Assembly (NCBI GenBank): GCA_030180135.1
Contig: CM058232.1
Coordinates: 74,454,016-74,518,015 of the forward strand
Length of the DNA stretch: 64,000 nucleotides
Direction: 5' to 3'
Source of the DNA: Orychophragmus violaceus
Taxonomy: Eukaryota > Streptophyta > Magnoliopsida > Brassicales > Brassicaceae
Made by a program: the position numbers and the translations under genes
In this document: in pieces, positions 46,301 to 56,502 of the stretch
Numbering within the stretch: the stretch's first letter is position 1
Layout: the number at the start of each line of letters is the position of its first letter
Notes under the pieces: generated by a model
The model's database searches: none
Told to the model about the DNA's origin: nothing
What the model saw: the letters and a program-made list of their open reading frames with translations, nothing else

Positions 46301-46851
46301 TCTTATCCGAGATATTGCACTAGGGGGTACGCATTTAAGGTGCATGTAGAAGGTTTAACAAGAAGCTGTCTACTATGGTATTCTTAAAGAAATACTAGAA
46401 GTAAAATACATAGGGAAGCTTGGAATGCGTTGTGTAGTTTTTCTATGCGACTGGTATAGCCCGATCCTTGGGCAAGGTGTTGTGATCGACGAGTTCGGTG
46501 TGACGTCAATTAATTCGGGCAGAAAACTAAGAAACTACGATCCGTTCATTATTGCTTCACAAGCAGATCAGGTTAGTAATTTCAAAAAATTATGTTTGGA
46601 ATTCAAAACTCCAATAAAATATATTACTTAATATAACATTTACGCAGGTGTGTTACATTCCATACCCTCGACTAACTTATAAAAATGATCCATGGATCAC
46701 CGTTACAAAAATAAACCCTCGAGGGAAGGTGTACGGAGTCGAAGAACGCGAACTAGAGCCCTTACAAACAAGTGGAAGTGATTACATATCTCCAGTAGAA
46801 GAAGCGCTTGAAGTTAATTTAGTTGTCGACTTTAGTCAATTCGGGGACGTT
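43362..46851 (+). pseudogene. CACTA transposase (tnpD-like), disrupted
   Basis: Domain order: transposase-associated domain with CPCVNCRN (43362-43680), the tnp2 family core (44094-45270) with KCKNPRY-like zinc residues and LDVMHIEKN near 45050, DUF4218 (45320-45870) with HDCHVMMQRLLP, and DUF4216 (46400-46851) with NSGRKLRNYDPFI. Introns with good borders lie at about 45968-46037, 46138-46219 and 46570-46647. Lesions: frame changes near 43480 and at a G-run near 44150, and stops near 44799 and 45267. The final exon is cut at 46851 by element E. Confidence 0.82.
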
Positions 46852-47389
46852 TGTTGGTATTGGATTTCCCTCTAGGAAATCCGGCCCATTAACAGACAAG
46901 ACAAAGGCCCGTAATTACGAGCCCATTCCAGAATCAAAGACAGACAAGAAAGCCGACTCCCTTGATGGGCCCAAGCGAAGCAAACGCCCTGGGAAGGCCC
47001 AGACAATGCCGAAGCCGGAGACAATCGAGCTCGAGCTCGGCAGAGGATGACGTGGAGATAGAGCAGCTCGGTCTTCGCCAGCTCAACTGATCTGCATAAA
47101 TCTCGGAGATCGTTACGACGACGAGGCCGAAATATCGGGACGAAGAGATCAGAGTCGAGACTATTTAAGAAGAGAAGTGGCGACCCATTAAAGATATTCC
47201 AACCTAGGCTAAGAACACTTCAATTAGATAGCTCGATTTTATACTTTGTACTCTCTTCTCGACCGTGTTTGTTCTATCTCGACGATCAATCTCAATAAAG
47301 TCTTTGATTCATAGGAAACTATACCATTTCTATATCCAAAAGTCCAAATCCACGAATACAAATTCTTAGTGTGAATCCCGGATCTCACA
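46852..47389 (+). repeat. Element E 5' LTR (538 bp)
   Basis: Begins TGTTGGTATTGG and ends CCCGGATCTCACA. A TATA-like TATTTAA lies at 47162-47168 and an AATAAA at 47294-47299, giving a plausible U3-R-U5 order. The 3' LTR is outside the window. Confidence 0.85.
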
Positions 47390-47390
47390 T

Positions 47391-47408
47391 TTGGCGCCGA
47401 CTGTGGGG
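47391..47408 (+). other. Element E primer binding site
   Basis: TTGGCGCCGACTGTGGGG, one base inside the LTR end; the standard Tat-type PBS. Confidence 0.88.
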
Positions 47409-47463
47409 ACATTCTATAGCCTTTCTTATCTTAAGAATCAGATCCTAGATCCGATAGATCGAG

Positions 47464-47881
47464 ATGAATCCCGACCAAACTGGCTCTCCCAGCGCCACAC
47501 CACCAGTTGACCGCCCTCAAACGGTCTACAACGTTCCTCATAACACTACCGGGGTAAGAAACATGGGTCAGACCGACGGCGTGTTGAGGAGCTCTGCCTC
47601 AGTCTCCACGACCTCGGCACCAGCCGGCTCCGTCGCTCAAACAATAGCGACGAGCCAGACTCCGACAAATGTTTTGTCAGGAACTAATGATCCGAGCAGA
47701 AACTGGGTGTGGATGAGAAATGACTCAATACCCACCCCAGGAGGGGGATCTGGAGTAACCAGACCCAATTCGCCACTACCTTCAGCTCCACAGAGACAAG
47801 GGCCAAGCGATCTTGCCGAGATCGGTTCGATGTTAAGCCTGTTGGTAGATCGAACAAGAAACAACGAGGCAAGCGCAAGGG
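47464..47881 (+). CDS. Element E gag, N-terminal part before insertion D
   Basis: Starts MNPDQTGSPSATPP at 47464, about 55 bases after the PBS. The 139 codons are rich in Ser, Thr, Pro and Gln and show no fold I recognise. The frame stops making sense at 47882 where element D begins and resumes in phase at 57701 after the second AAGGG copy. Confidence 0.75.
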
Positions 47882-49075
47882 TGATATATCATGGTTTTTA
47901 CCCATTTTATACCATGATATAGATGTGTTTTTAGTGTCTTTTGTGTTCGTTTAGAGTCTTTTACAGGTTTAATCAGGTTTGGAGCTAATTGGAGATATTT
48001 GGAGCATTTTGGGACTTTTGGGACGTTTTGGCCGAGAGCTTAACTCACTGTCCGATTTATTGATCAAGCATCGACCGACACACCTTGTGCATCGGTCGAC
48101 ACACTAGCGAGATGGGCCGTACGCGTCGGTTTATCAAGTTATGAAGATTTGCAAAGAGGCCCAGAATAGTTCCAGTATTTACACAGAAGCCCCAGCCGAT
48201 ATTAGGCTTATATATAGAGGATTTTGGTGTTTTATTGACTTACGCTTTCATACTTAGAGCTAAGAGATTTTTAGAGCTTTTGGGGGCTGATCTATTTCAT
48301 GTATTCACTTATTTTGGAGAAGATTTCGAACCCCTTTGATATTTTATTCTCTTATATGCAATCTATTATTTCTATGATTATGTTTTCATCAATCATGTCT
48401 GAGTAGATCCATAGTTAAGTTTAGGGTTTCTCATTAGGGTTTGATGACTTGCTAGACTTGTTTAATTCAGTTAAGGATTCATATGATTAGAATGTTCTTC
48501 AAACTAAATTGTGCTTAAAGCTAGTTCTAACCTGATCAATTAGAATCTAGATCTTAGGTTGCTAAATTCGACACGAGAGTGTGTTTTAGAATCTGAACTA
48601 TTTAGGTTGAGCAATTAAATTATTCGCAAAGAGATTTGTTTTAGTTTAATTGTGAACATATCGAACTTGAACTTAATGCTAGTTTAATCTGTTAGTAATT
48701 GCAAAGAGATTTGGATTACTGCACTTAGACTTAGAGAGTTTTCGCAAAGAGATTTGGTTAATTCTATTTCCGTGATTTGAGTTCTAGAACTGAGTTTAAT
48801 TAGATCCTGACTGATTAGCTTGTCCGCTTGTCTGATTTCCTGAGAATACCCTAGGCTTGACGCTTTTAGTTTATTGCTTTCACAACCAACTTGCTACTGT
48901 TTACTTTCTTGCTTCGCAATTTATTTACTTCACCATCTGCTTATTTCTAGTATTAATCTCTACGTTTCTGATTCTATTGAAACCAAGTGTCCCTGTGGAT
49001 TCGATAACCCTATATACTACTTTGACGATACTGTGCACTTGCAGTTTAGTATAGGGTAAAACTTAGAACCTATCA
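47882..49075 (+). repeat. Element D 5' LTR (1194 bp)
   Basis: Begins TGATATATCATGG and ends GAACCTATCA. The terminal inverted repeat TATATCATGG/CCATGATATA is perfect. Dyad cores at 48072 and 48093 (21 bp). A TATA box TATATATA lies at 48209-48216. Confidence 0.94.
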
Positions 49076-49081
49076 AGTTTT

Positions 49082-49099
49082 TGGCGCCGGTACCGGGGA
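49082..49099 (+). other. Element D primer binding site, mutated
   Basis: TGGCGCCGGTACCGGGGA, differing from A at two positions (GTTGCC to GGTACC), six bases inside the LTR end. Confidence 0.8.
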
Positions 49100-49236
49100 C
49101 TCTTAGAGTCTTCGATAGGACCGAACTTAGGGTTTTTACTAGAAATTTTTCTTTTTGTTTTCGTTTTTTTCGTTTTATTTTCAGAATTTAATAAACTTTT
49201 CTCTGTTTCTTTCTGTCGCAGGTACGACTTTCGCCT

Positions 49237-49324
49237 TGCGTCGATCGTTGCATCCCTTGCGTCGATCGTCACTCGGCGATTTGAGATTGAATCGATCGTT
49301 GCACTGACAGCATCGATCGTTGCT
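49237..49324. promoter_or_regulatory. Dyad-site cluster in the leader of D
   Basis: Cores at 49242, 49263, 49293 and 49314, spaced 21, 30 and 21 bp, exactly as in A. It lies between a pyrimidine-rich stretch ending GTCGCAG and the gag start. Confidence 0.62.
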
Positions 49325-49340
49325 GGACGACAGACAGTTT

Positions 49341-52300
49341 ATGCCAACGCAGAAAACTCGAAGTAATCCGAACTCGAGCTTAGTTAATCTCGGACTAGAG
49401 GAACTTGGACGTCTAGAAAGAACTATCAGAAGAGAAAAGATAGAGAGAATGGTACGAGAACGTCTGATCTTGATACCAGATGCTGAAGGTACCCTGAGGG
49501 ACCAAGATAACAACCCGTACAATGATGCTGGGCATCGGGTTGATGCAGAAGGGAACGTGATCCCTGACCCGCCTGAGCCACAACCGCATGCGCAAGGTCA
49601 AGCTCAAGGTAGACAGATGATTGTCCATGAAAGGACTTTGGCTGACTACAACAGACCAGATGAGTTTCATAGAAACCGAACAGCCTTAGTACTTCCTGGT
49701 TTCGAGAGGGAGGATTTTGAGATCAAGACCATCTACTACTCGCTGATGAGACAGAATGCTTTCCATGGACATCCGACAGAGCAGCCTATGGACCACATTG
49801 ATTCGTTTGAGGACATAATCAATGGCATGAAGTATAATGGAGTTTGCCAGGATTATCTGTTCCTTAAGCTCTTTCCTTACAGTCTCGCTGGAGACGCTAG
49901 TGCATGGCTGAAGCAACTGGCACCTGGTCAGTTTACCACTTGGGCAGCACTGAAAAGTGAGTTCCTGGGACATTTCTACGATGATGCGCGTTCAGACCAG
50001 TCCAGACAGGACATACTCACCTTTTCACAAGGAGCTGTGGAGCCTTTAAAAGCTGCTTTGATGAGATTTAGGAAGTATCAGCGTGACTGCCCACACCATG
50101 GATTCAGTGAAGTCACATTGCTAGGTATTTTCTTCAGAGGCATAGATCTGCAATATCAGTCTGCGCTGGATAACTCCAGTAATGCTAACTTCAACACCAG
50201 GACTCCTACACAAGCTAAGCAGTTGATTGAGAACTTAATAAGCAGCAACAGTTGCAAGACTATGGATGAGAGGAGGAAGAAATCTGGTGGAAGTGTTGAT
50301 AACTCAGAGATGGCTGAATTGAGATCAAGGATGGACAAAATCTGCAATCTTCTAGGTGAAAAGAAAGCTGTCCACTTTGCTCAAGAAGTGGAAGTAATTC
50401 AGACTGAGGAGGACACTCAGGAGGAAGATGTGAATTACATCGGAGGATCTGGTTTCCAAGGAAACAGATTTGGATATCAATCTGGGAACAGATTTTCCGG
50501 TGGAGGACAAAGGAATACCTTCACAAGAAATCAAGTAACCTATGGACCTTCATCTTATCAGACCCCTCCTGCAGCCACTGCTCATAAGAGTAAGATAGAA
50601 ACAATGTTGGAACAGGTGCTGGAGAATCAGATTAAGAGTGCTGCAGACTTCGACAAAAAGGTAGATAATGTCTATGAGAAGCTGAATGGGAAGTTTGAAT
50701 TCCTGAGCACCCACGTGAAAGAGCTTGATGCTAAGGTTGCAAGAATTGCTGGACATGCTCAGAGGGAAGATGGATATCTCCCAGGACGAACTGACGCTAA
50801 TCCCAAGTACCAATGCAATGCAGTGACTTTGAGAAGTGGTAAGGAACTGTTACCTAAACAAAACAGGCAGCTGAGCGTTGAGGAACTCGTAGAGATTGAA
50901 GAATTGGAAGATGAAATTCGTGACATTCGCGATGCATCGGTCGATGCACCCAAGCAACGGTCGACGCAAAGCGATAACATAGAAACTGTCGTCGCGAAGT
51001 CGCCCAGCAACGATCGACACAATTCCAGTGACGGTCGATGCAAGGGGACTGCTGAGGATTCAAAACCAGAGACATCAAAACAGTCGACCGAAAGAGTTTA
51101 CAAGCCTAAAATACCCTACCCCAAGAATCCCAGGAAGGCTAAGAACGAGAGGCAGTATGCCAAATGCAAAGAGTTCATAAAAAAGGTAAAAGTTGAAGTG
51201 CCTTTGCTTGAGTCCATGGATACCTCGCCTATGATGAGGAGATGCCTTAAAGATATGATTGCTGGAAAATGGACTGATGAAGAGAGTGTGATGATGATCA
51301 GTGAGGTATGCAGTGCAGTAATTCAGGGCAGAACTCCTGAGAAGTTAAAGGATCCGGGGAGCTTTGTACTAGATTGTACTATCTACAGAGAGAGGTTCGA
51401 AAGATCCCTGTGTGATCTTGGTTCTAGTGTGAATCTCATGCCACTCTCAGTTGCCAAGAGGCTCGGTATGACTGATTCCAGACCCACTAATATATCACTG
51501 GTTCTAGCAGACAGAACGATCAGGATTCCCGAAGGAGTATTGGAGGATGTGCCTATAATGATTGGCCAATGTGCGATTCCCACTGACTTCGTGGTTCTGC
51601 AGTATGGACATGAACCAAAGGATCCACTAATTTTGGGCAAATCTTTCTTAGCTACAGCTGGTGCGATGATTGACTGTCAAAGAGGTAAAATAGTTCTGAA
51701 TGTGGGTGATCTGAAGATGAGTTTTGACATGAACAAGCTGGTGAAGAGACCAACCATCGACGGACAGACTTTCTATGTGGACACACTTGGTGAATTAGCT
51801 GCAGAGTACTTTCACCAGTCCCATGCTAAAGATCCACTAGAAAGAGCTTTACTGAGCTCTATAATGGAGTTGGAGTACCTGCAGGACGAGCCAGCAATAT
51901 GCTATACAAGACTGATGGATTCTGTTGAAGTTGCAATGCAGGTGGAAGTATCTGACGCGACGATGCAACGATCGACACTCACCAAGCATCGGTCGTTGCA
52001 CGGCGACGCAGATTGGGCAGAGGAAAAGGCCCCGAAAATAGAATTGAAACAACTTCCATCCGGGCTAAGGTACGCATTTCTTGGACCAAATTCAACTTAT
52101 CCAGTGATTGTTAACGCTAGTTTGAACAACGCAGAGCTCACTTTACTGCTAAGTAAGCTGCGCAAGCATTGCAAAGCTCTTGGCTATTCTCTTGATGACA
52201 TTTCAGGTATCTCACCAGAGCTGTGCATGCATCAGATACACTTTGAGGATGAGTCTAAGACATCTATTGAGCATCAGAGAAGGCTTAATCCTAATCTGCA

Positions 52301-53891
52301 GGAAGTGGTTAAAAAGGAGATTATGAAACTCCTGGATGCTGGAATCATCTATCCTATTTCAGACAGTGATTGGGTAAGTCCAGTCCATGTAGTGCCTAAG
52401 AAGGGCGGAGTTACAGTTGTGAAGAATGAGAGGAACGAGCTGATACCTACTAGGACTGTAACGGGACACAGGATGTGCATAGATTACAGGAAGCTGAATG
52501 CTGCAACCAGAAAGGATCACTTTCCCTTTCCCTTCATCGATCAGATGCTGGAGAGGTTAGCCAATCACCCTTACTACTGCTTCCTCGATGGATATTCAGG
52601 TTTCTTTCAGATTCCTATCCACCCAGAAGATCAGGGAAAGACTACTTTCACTTGTCCATATGGCACATTCGCTTACCGTAGGATGCCTTTTGGACTCTGT
52701 AATGCTCCTGCCACGTTTCAGAGATGCATGATGTCCATATTCACTGATATGATTGAAGACTTTATGGAAGTATTCATGGATGATTTCTCAGTCTATGGAT
52801 CATCTTACAATGAATGTCTAGATAATCTGTGCAAGGTGCTGACTAGGTGCGAAGAGAAACACTTGGTCCTTAACTGGGAAAAATGCCACTTTATGGTCAA
52901 AGATGGCATTGTTCTTGGACATAAAGTATCTGAAGCAGGAATCGAAGTGGACCGCGCTAAGATTGAGGTAATGACAAATCTTCAGGCGCCTGATTCTGTT
53001 AAAGCTATTAGAAGCTTTCTTGGACATGCTGGTTTCTATAGGCGTTTCATCAAAGACTTCAGTAAGATTGCTAGGCCACTAACTGCTTTGCTGTGTAAGG
53101 ATACCAAATTTGAGTTCAATGCAGACTGTCAGACTGCATTTGAACAGATCAAGCAGGCATTAGTGAGTGCTCCAACAGTTCAGCCACCAGATTGGGATCT
53201 ACCTTTTGAGGTTATGTGTAATGCATGTGATTTTTCTGTAGGAGCTGTTCTAGGACAGAAGAAGGATAAAAAGCTTCATGCTATCTATTATGCTAGTAGC
53301 ACACTAGATGATGCGCAGAGAAACTATGCAACCACAGAAAAGGAACTGTTAGCTGTTGTCTTTGCTTTCGAGAAATTCCGCCCCTATCTTGTTGGCTCCA
53401 AGGTGATTGTTCATACTGATCATTCAGCCCTAAAGTATCTGATGCAGAAGAAGGATGATAAGCCAAGATTGTTAAGATGGATTCTATTGCTTCAGGAGTT
53501 TGATATTGAGGTGAGGGACAAGAAGGGAGTTGAGAATGGAGTTGCCGATCATCTTTCAAGGATGCTAGTTGAGGAAGACGTGCCCATAAATGATTATTTG
53601 CCCGAGGAAAACGTCAACATGATTGGTGCAGTTTTTCAGATGGATTTGGGAGGAGAGTTGCAGAACTGTCGGGAAATTCGCACTGTGTCGATCGATGCCA
53701 CACTGGCAACGGTCGATACAAGTATCGGGGAAGCAACGATCGACACATGCACCCGCAACGATCGATGCATACCTGATACGAGCCGAGAGACCTTCAAGAT
53801 CAGAATTGGGAATTATGACTTCGAAATATCTGCTGTAGCAACCTCTGATCGACCATGGTATGCTGATATAGCCAACTACCTTGTTGCTTGA
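49341..53891 (+). CDS. Athila gag-protease-RT-RNase H polyprotein of element D
   Basis: About 1516 codons without a stop; the family start is MPTQKTRSNPNSS at 49341 (an in-frame ATG 21 bp upstream also exists). Gag core at 49700-50150 (PMDHIDSFEDI, FLKLFPYSLAGDASAW); Gly/Asn-rich tail near 50440-50530; protease active site LCDLGSSVNLMPLSVAKRL near 51410-51465; RT with YPISDSDWVSPVHVVPKKGG, FPFIDQMLERLA, MPFGLCNAPATFQRCM and catalytic FMDDFSVYG near 52773-52800; RNase H with EKELLAVVFAFEKF. The first RNase H catalytic Asp is Asn in D (MCNACDF, near 53216; B has MCDASDY). Three in-frame dyad blocks (50938-51037, 51969-51995, 53689-53764) sit in linkers. It ends with a frameshift before integrase. 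Confidence 0.9.
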   Translation: MPTQKTRSNPNSSLVNLGLEELGRLERTIRREKIERMVRERLILIPDAEGTLRDQDNNPYNDAGHRVDAEGNVIPDPPEPQPHAQGQAQGRQMIVHERTLADYNRPDEFHRNRTALVLPGFEREDFEIKTIYYSLMRQNAFHGHPTEQPMDHIDSFEDIINGMKYNGVCQDYLFLKLFPYSLAGDASAWLKQLAPGQFTTWAALKSEFLGHFYDDARSDQSRQDILTFSQGAVEPLKAALMRFRKYQRDCPHHGFSEVTLLGIFFRGIDLQYQSALDNSSNANFNTRTPTQAKQLIENLISSNSCKTMDERRKKSGGSVDNSEMAELRSRMDKICNLLGEKKAVHFAQEVEVIQTEEDTQEEDVNYIGGSGFQGNRFGYQSGNRFSGGGQRNTFTRNQVTYGPSSYQTPPAATAHKSKIETMLEQVLENQIKSAADFDKKVDNVYEKLNGKFEFLSTHVKELDAKVARIAGHAQREDGYLPGRTDANPKYQCNAVTLRSGKELLPKQNRQLSVEELVEIEELEDEIRDIRDASVDAPKQRSTQSDNIETVVAKSPSNDRHNSSDGRCKGTAEDSKPETSKQSTERVYKPKIPYPKNPRKAKNERQYAKCKEFIKKVKVEVPLLESMDTSPMMRRCLKDMIAGKWTDEESVMMISEVCSAVIQGRTPEKLKDPGSFVLDCTIYRERFERSLCDLGSSVNLMPLSVAKRLGMTDSRPTNISLVLADRTIRIPEGVLEDVPIMIGQCAIPTDFVVLQYGHEPKDPLILGKSFLATAGAMIDCQRGKIVLNVGDLKMSFDMNKLVKRPTIDGQTFYVDTLGELAAEYFHQSHAKDPLERALLSSIMELEYLQDEPAICYTRLMDSVEVAMQVEVSDATMQRSTLTKHRSLHGDADWAEEKAPKIELKQLPSGLRYAFLGPNSTYPVIVNASLNNAELTLLLSKLRKHCKALGYSLDDISGISPELCMHQIHFEDESKTSIEHQRRLNPNLQEVVKKEIMKLLDAGIIYPISDSDWVSPVHVVPKKGGVTVVKNERNELIPTRTVTGHRMCIDYRKLNAATRKDHFPFPFIDQMLERLANHPYYCFLDGYSGFFQIPIHPEDQGKTTFTCPYGTFAYRRMPFGLCNAPATFQRCMMSIFTDMIEDFMEVFMDDFSVYGSSYNECLDNLCKVLTRCEEKHLVLNWEKCHFMVKDGIVLGHKVSEAGIEVDRAKIEVMTNLQAPDSVKAIRSFLGHAGFYRRFIKDFSKIARPLTALLCKDTKFEFNADCQTAFEQIKQALVSAPTVQPPDWDLPFEVMCNACDFSVGAVLGQKKDKKLHAIYYASSTLDDAQRNYATTEKELLAVVFAFEKFRPYLVGSKVIVHTDHSALKYLMQKKDDKPRLLRWILLLQEFDIEVRDKKGVENGVADHLSRMLVEEDVPINDYLPEENVNMIGAVFQMDLGGELQNCREIRTVSIDATLATVDTSIGEATIDTCTRNDRCIPDTSRETFKIRIGNYDFEISAVATSDRPWYADIANYLVA

Positions 53892-55146
53892 GACTGAACC
53901 AGATGATCTGAAGGGTTATGAAAAGAAAAGGTTCTTTAGAGAGCTTAGAAGGTACTACTAGGATGAGCCTTATCTCTACAAGCACTGCTCAGATGGCCTG
54001 TACAGGAGGTGCGTTGCTGAATCAGAAGTTCCAGACATCCTCTTCCACTGTCATGGATCAGATTATGCTGGACATTTTGCTACATTTAAGACTGTGTCTA
54101 AAGTTCTGCAAGCAGGTTTCTGGTGGCCTACAATGTTCAGAGACACTCATTCTTTCGTCTCTCAGTGTGATGTTTGTCAGAGGAGAGGGAAAATCAGCAA
54201 GAAGCATGAGATGCCTCAGAATTTCATTCTGGAAGTTGAGGTTTTCGATTGCTGGGGCATAGATTTCATGGGTCCTTTTCCCTCATCCTATGGGAATAAA
54301 TTTATCTTGGTTGATGTGGACTATGTGTCTAAATGGGTTGAAGCAATAGCTAGTCCAACCAATGATTCTTCGGTGGTCATTAAGCTGTTTAAGACCATCA
54401 TATTCCCCAGATTTGGAGTGCCTCGTATAGTGATTAGTGATGGAGGATCTCATTTTATCAATAAGGTCTTCGAGAAGCTGCTGAAAAAGCATGGAGTTCA
54501 TCACCGAGTCGCTACTCCTTATCACCCTCAAACCAGTGGACAAGTTGAGGTTTCTAACAGGCAGATCAAAGAGATCCTTGAGAAGACAATTGGAAAGACA
54601 AGGAAGGATTGGGCAGCAAAGCTAGATGATGCATTATGGGCTTACAGGACAGCATTCAAAACACCACTTGGGACCACTCCATTCCATCTGCTATATGGAA
54701 AAGCATGTCATCTTACAGTGGAGCTTGAACACAAAGCAGCATGGGCTGTGAAACAGATGAATTATGATCTTAAGTCTGCTGCGGAAAGGAGATTTATACA
54801 GCTTAATGAGTTAGATGAGATTAGACATTTTGCTTATGAGAACTCAAAGCTGTACAAGGAGAGGACTAAGGCATATCATGACAAGAAGATTGTCTCCAGA
54901 CAATTTGAGCCTAATGATCAGGTACTTTTATATAACTCTCGTCTGCATTTGTTTCCAGGAAAGCTGAAATCAAGGTGGTCTGGTCCTTTCACAATCAAAG
55001 AAGTGCGTCCGTAAGGAGCTGTCGTTCTAACTGGTAAGGATGGTATTGAATTCACTGTGAATGGACAGAGGGTGAAACATTATTGGGCTAAGGCCGAAAT
55101 TCCAGAAGGTCAGATTCTGCCTCTGGATGATGCACCCTCCACCTAG
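53892..55146 (+). pseudogene. Element D integrase, frameshifted from pol
   Basis: Compared with B, one extra T near 53889 throws gag-pol out of frame, a stop replaces Trp near 53960, and another stop replaces Tyr at 55012. Between 54094 and 55014 the integrase is open: end of the zinc domain CDVCQRRGKISKKHEMP, core GIDFMGPFPSSYG, SDGGSHFINKVF, QVEVSNRQIKEI. The catalytic residues appear intact, so D would only need help for its broken joins and RNase H; this is inference. Confidence 0.85.
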
Positions 55147-56502
55147 ATCGGCTGAAACGTCAAGCTATTGACGTTAAAAGAGCGCTGAGTGGGAGACAAC
55201 CCACTGTTTTCGTTTTTGCATTTTGATTTTAGTATTTTCATAGGATTTTACGCTTGTTTCTGGTTTTGGTGAGTTTTGTTTGCAGGTCTCGGATTAAAAC
55301 GCAGTGCGTCGATCGACACACCATTGTGTCGATCGTCACAATACGAAAGAATCGCATTGCAGCGATCGTTGCGGTCCTGAGCAACGATCGATCCCCAACG
55401 AAAATCGCGCACAGCAACGGTCGGTGCACCTAGTGCAACGATCGATGCCTGACTACGACAGAGGTAAGAACCCGAGAGAACTAACCATTCCATTAACAAA
55501 TTTTTATTTTCTTTCTTTTAACCAATCCCTTGCTTGACACTACTGGGGACAGTGTGTCTTAAGTGTGGGGGAGGTTCTACTAATTACTTTCTTTTGTTTT
55601 CTTAGAGTCAGTTAAATTTTAAAAATTTGTTTTTTGAGTCAAAATTTGTTTAAGTAGGAAACAATGATTTCTTTGAGAAGATTAGCAGCATTTGCAGGAA
55701 CTTAAGTAACCATTGGGATGAAGCTGCAGATTATCTATGACTATTAGAAAACCCAGACACAGATCAGCCTACTGAGAACACCCACATCGCTTCAGGTGAC
55801 AGAGGATCTTTTACTGACTTCAATTTAATCCTGACTTTAGATTTCTCACCTAAGGGCTTGGTATACTTTATGTCGGACTCCCTTGTTGGTTCTGACACAG
55901 CCTGTAAACCTGTCCTATCTAGTTCCCTTCTCCCCTTCCATAAAGTTAAAAAAAAAAACAAAGATAATAAACTGCGGATGAGTTAGTAACTCCGAAGTGG
56001 TCATGGGAATGGTAGCAAACACTATTTTCTCTCATGTGATCCATGGAATGTGTCCAAAGTACACCCCAAAACGGGAAGAACAATGATAAAAAAAAAAAAT
56101 GATACCAAGTGGGGAAAAATCAGTTGTTAAGGAAGGGAAAGAGAAGAAAGGGATTAGAGAAAGACAGTTTGGGGGTCTAGAGCTGGCAAGGTAAGAATCC
56201 ATGTGCCTTTAGATCGATACCCCTTAGGTGAGACCGCACTTAAATATATGCAGAAGTCAGTAGGGAGAATTTGAATGCGTGAATGTGATTGTGGCGTTTA
56301 CTTAGGACAGTTGCTAAGTGTGGGGGAAGTATATGTTGGTCTTGATGTCTGTGGATTGATTCTTTCATGTGGATTACTAAGGGGAATCTGAGTGTTGCTG
56401 CTTCTACGACAAAATGAGTTTCTGAAGAGTTTTCAAACCTCTTCACTGAATTTTAGCTCTCTGTTTTGCTTGAGGGCAAGCAAAGGCTAAGTGTGGGGGA
56501 GT
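55147..56502 (+). other. Conserved 3' noncoding block of element D
   Basis: Matches A closely and the outer parts of B. Hairpins AACGTCAA/TTGACGTT (55156-55175) and AGTGGG/CCCACT (55188-55205), six dyad sites, purine-rich motifs at 55561, 56313 and 56487. No coding sequence. Confidence 0.7.
55305..55449. promoter_or_regulatory. Dyad-site cluster in the 3' block of D
   Basis: Cores at 55310, 55330, 55363, 55385, 55418 and 55439: pairs of 20, 22 and 21 bp, with pairs 33 bp apart. The cluster is bounded by TTTGTTTGCAG and AGAGGTAAG. Confidence 0.62.

Larger units (their letters stand above)
42935..46851 (+). mobile_element. CACTA (En/Spm) DNA transposon, left part
   Basis: Begins with the terminal sequence CACTACAAAGAAAACA, followed by about 200 bp dense in CCGACGG and its complement, then a tnpD-like transposase on the plus strand. 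The element is interrupted at 46852 by Gypsy element E and its right end is not in the window, so neither the right terminal repeat nor the 3-bp duplication can be verified; 42932-42934 (ATA) would be the left copy. Confidence 0.85.

Noticed and set aside
49341..55146. Endogenous pararetrovirus (caulimovirid) origin of the RT sequences
   Set aside because: Integrase, LTRs, PBS and target duplications are present, and no movement protein is seen, so these are LTR retrotransposons.
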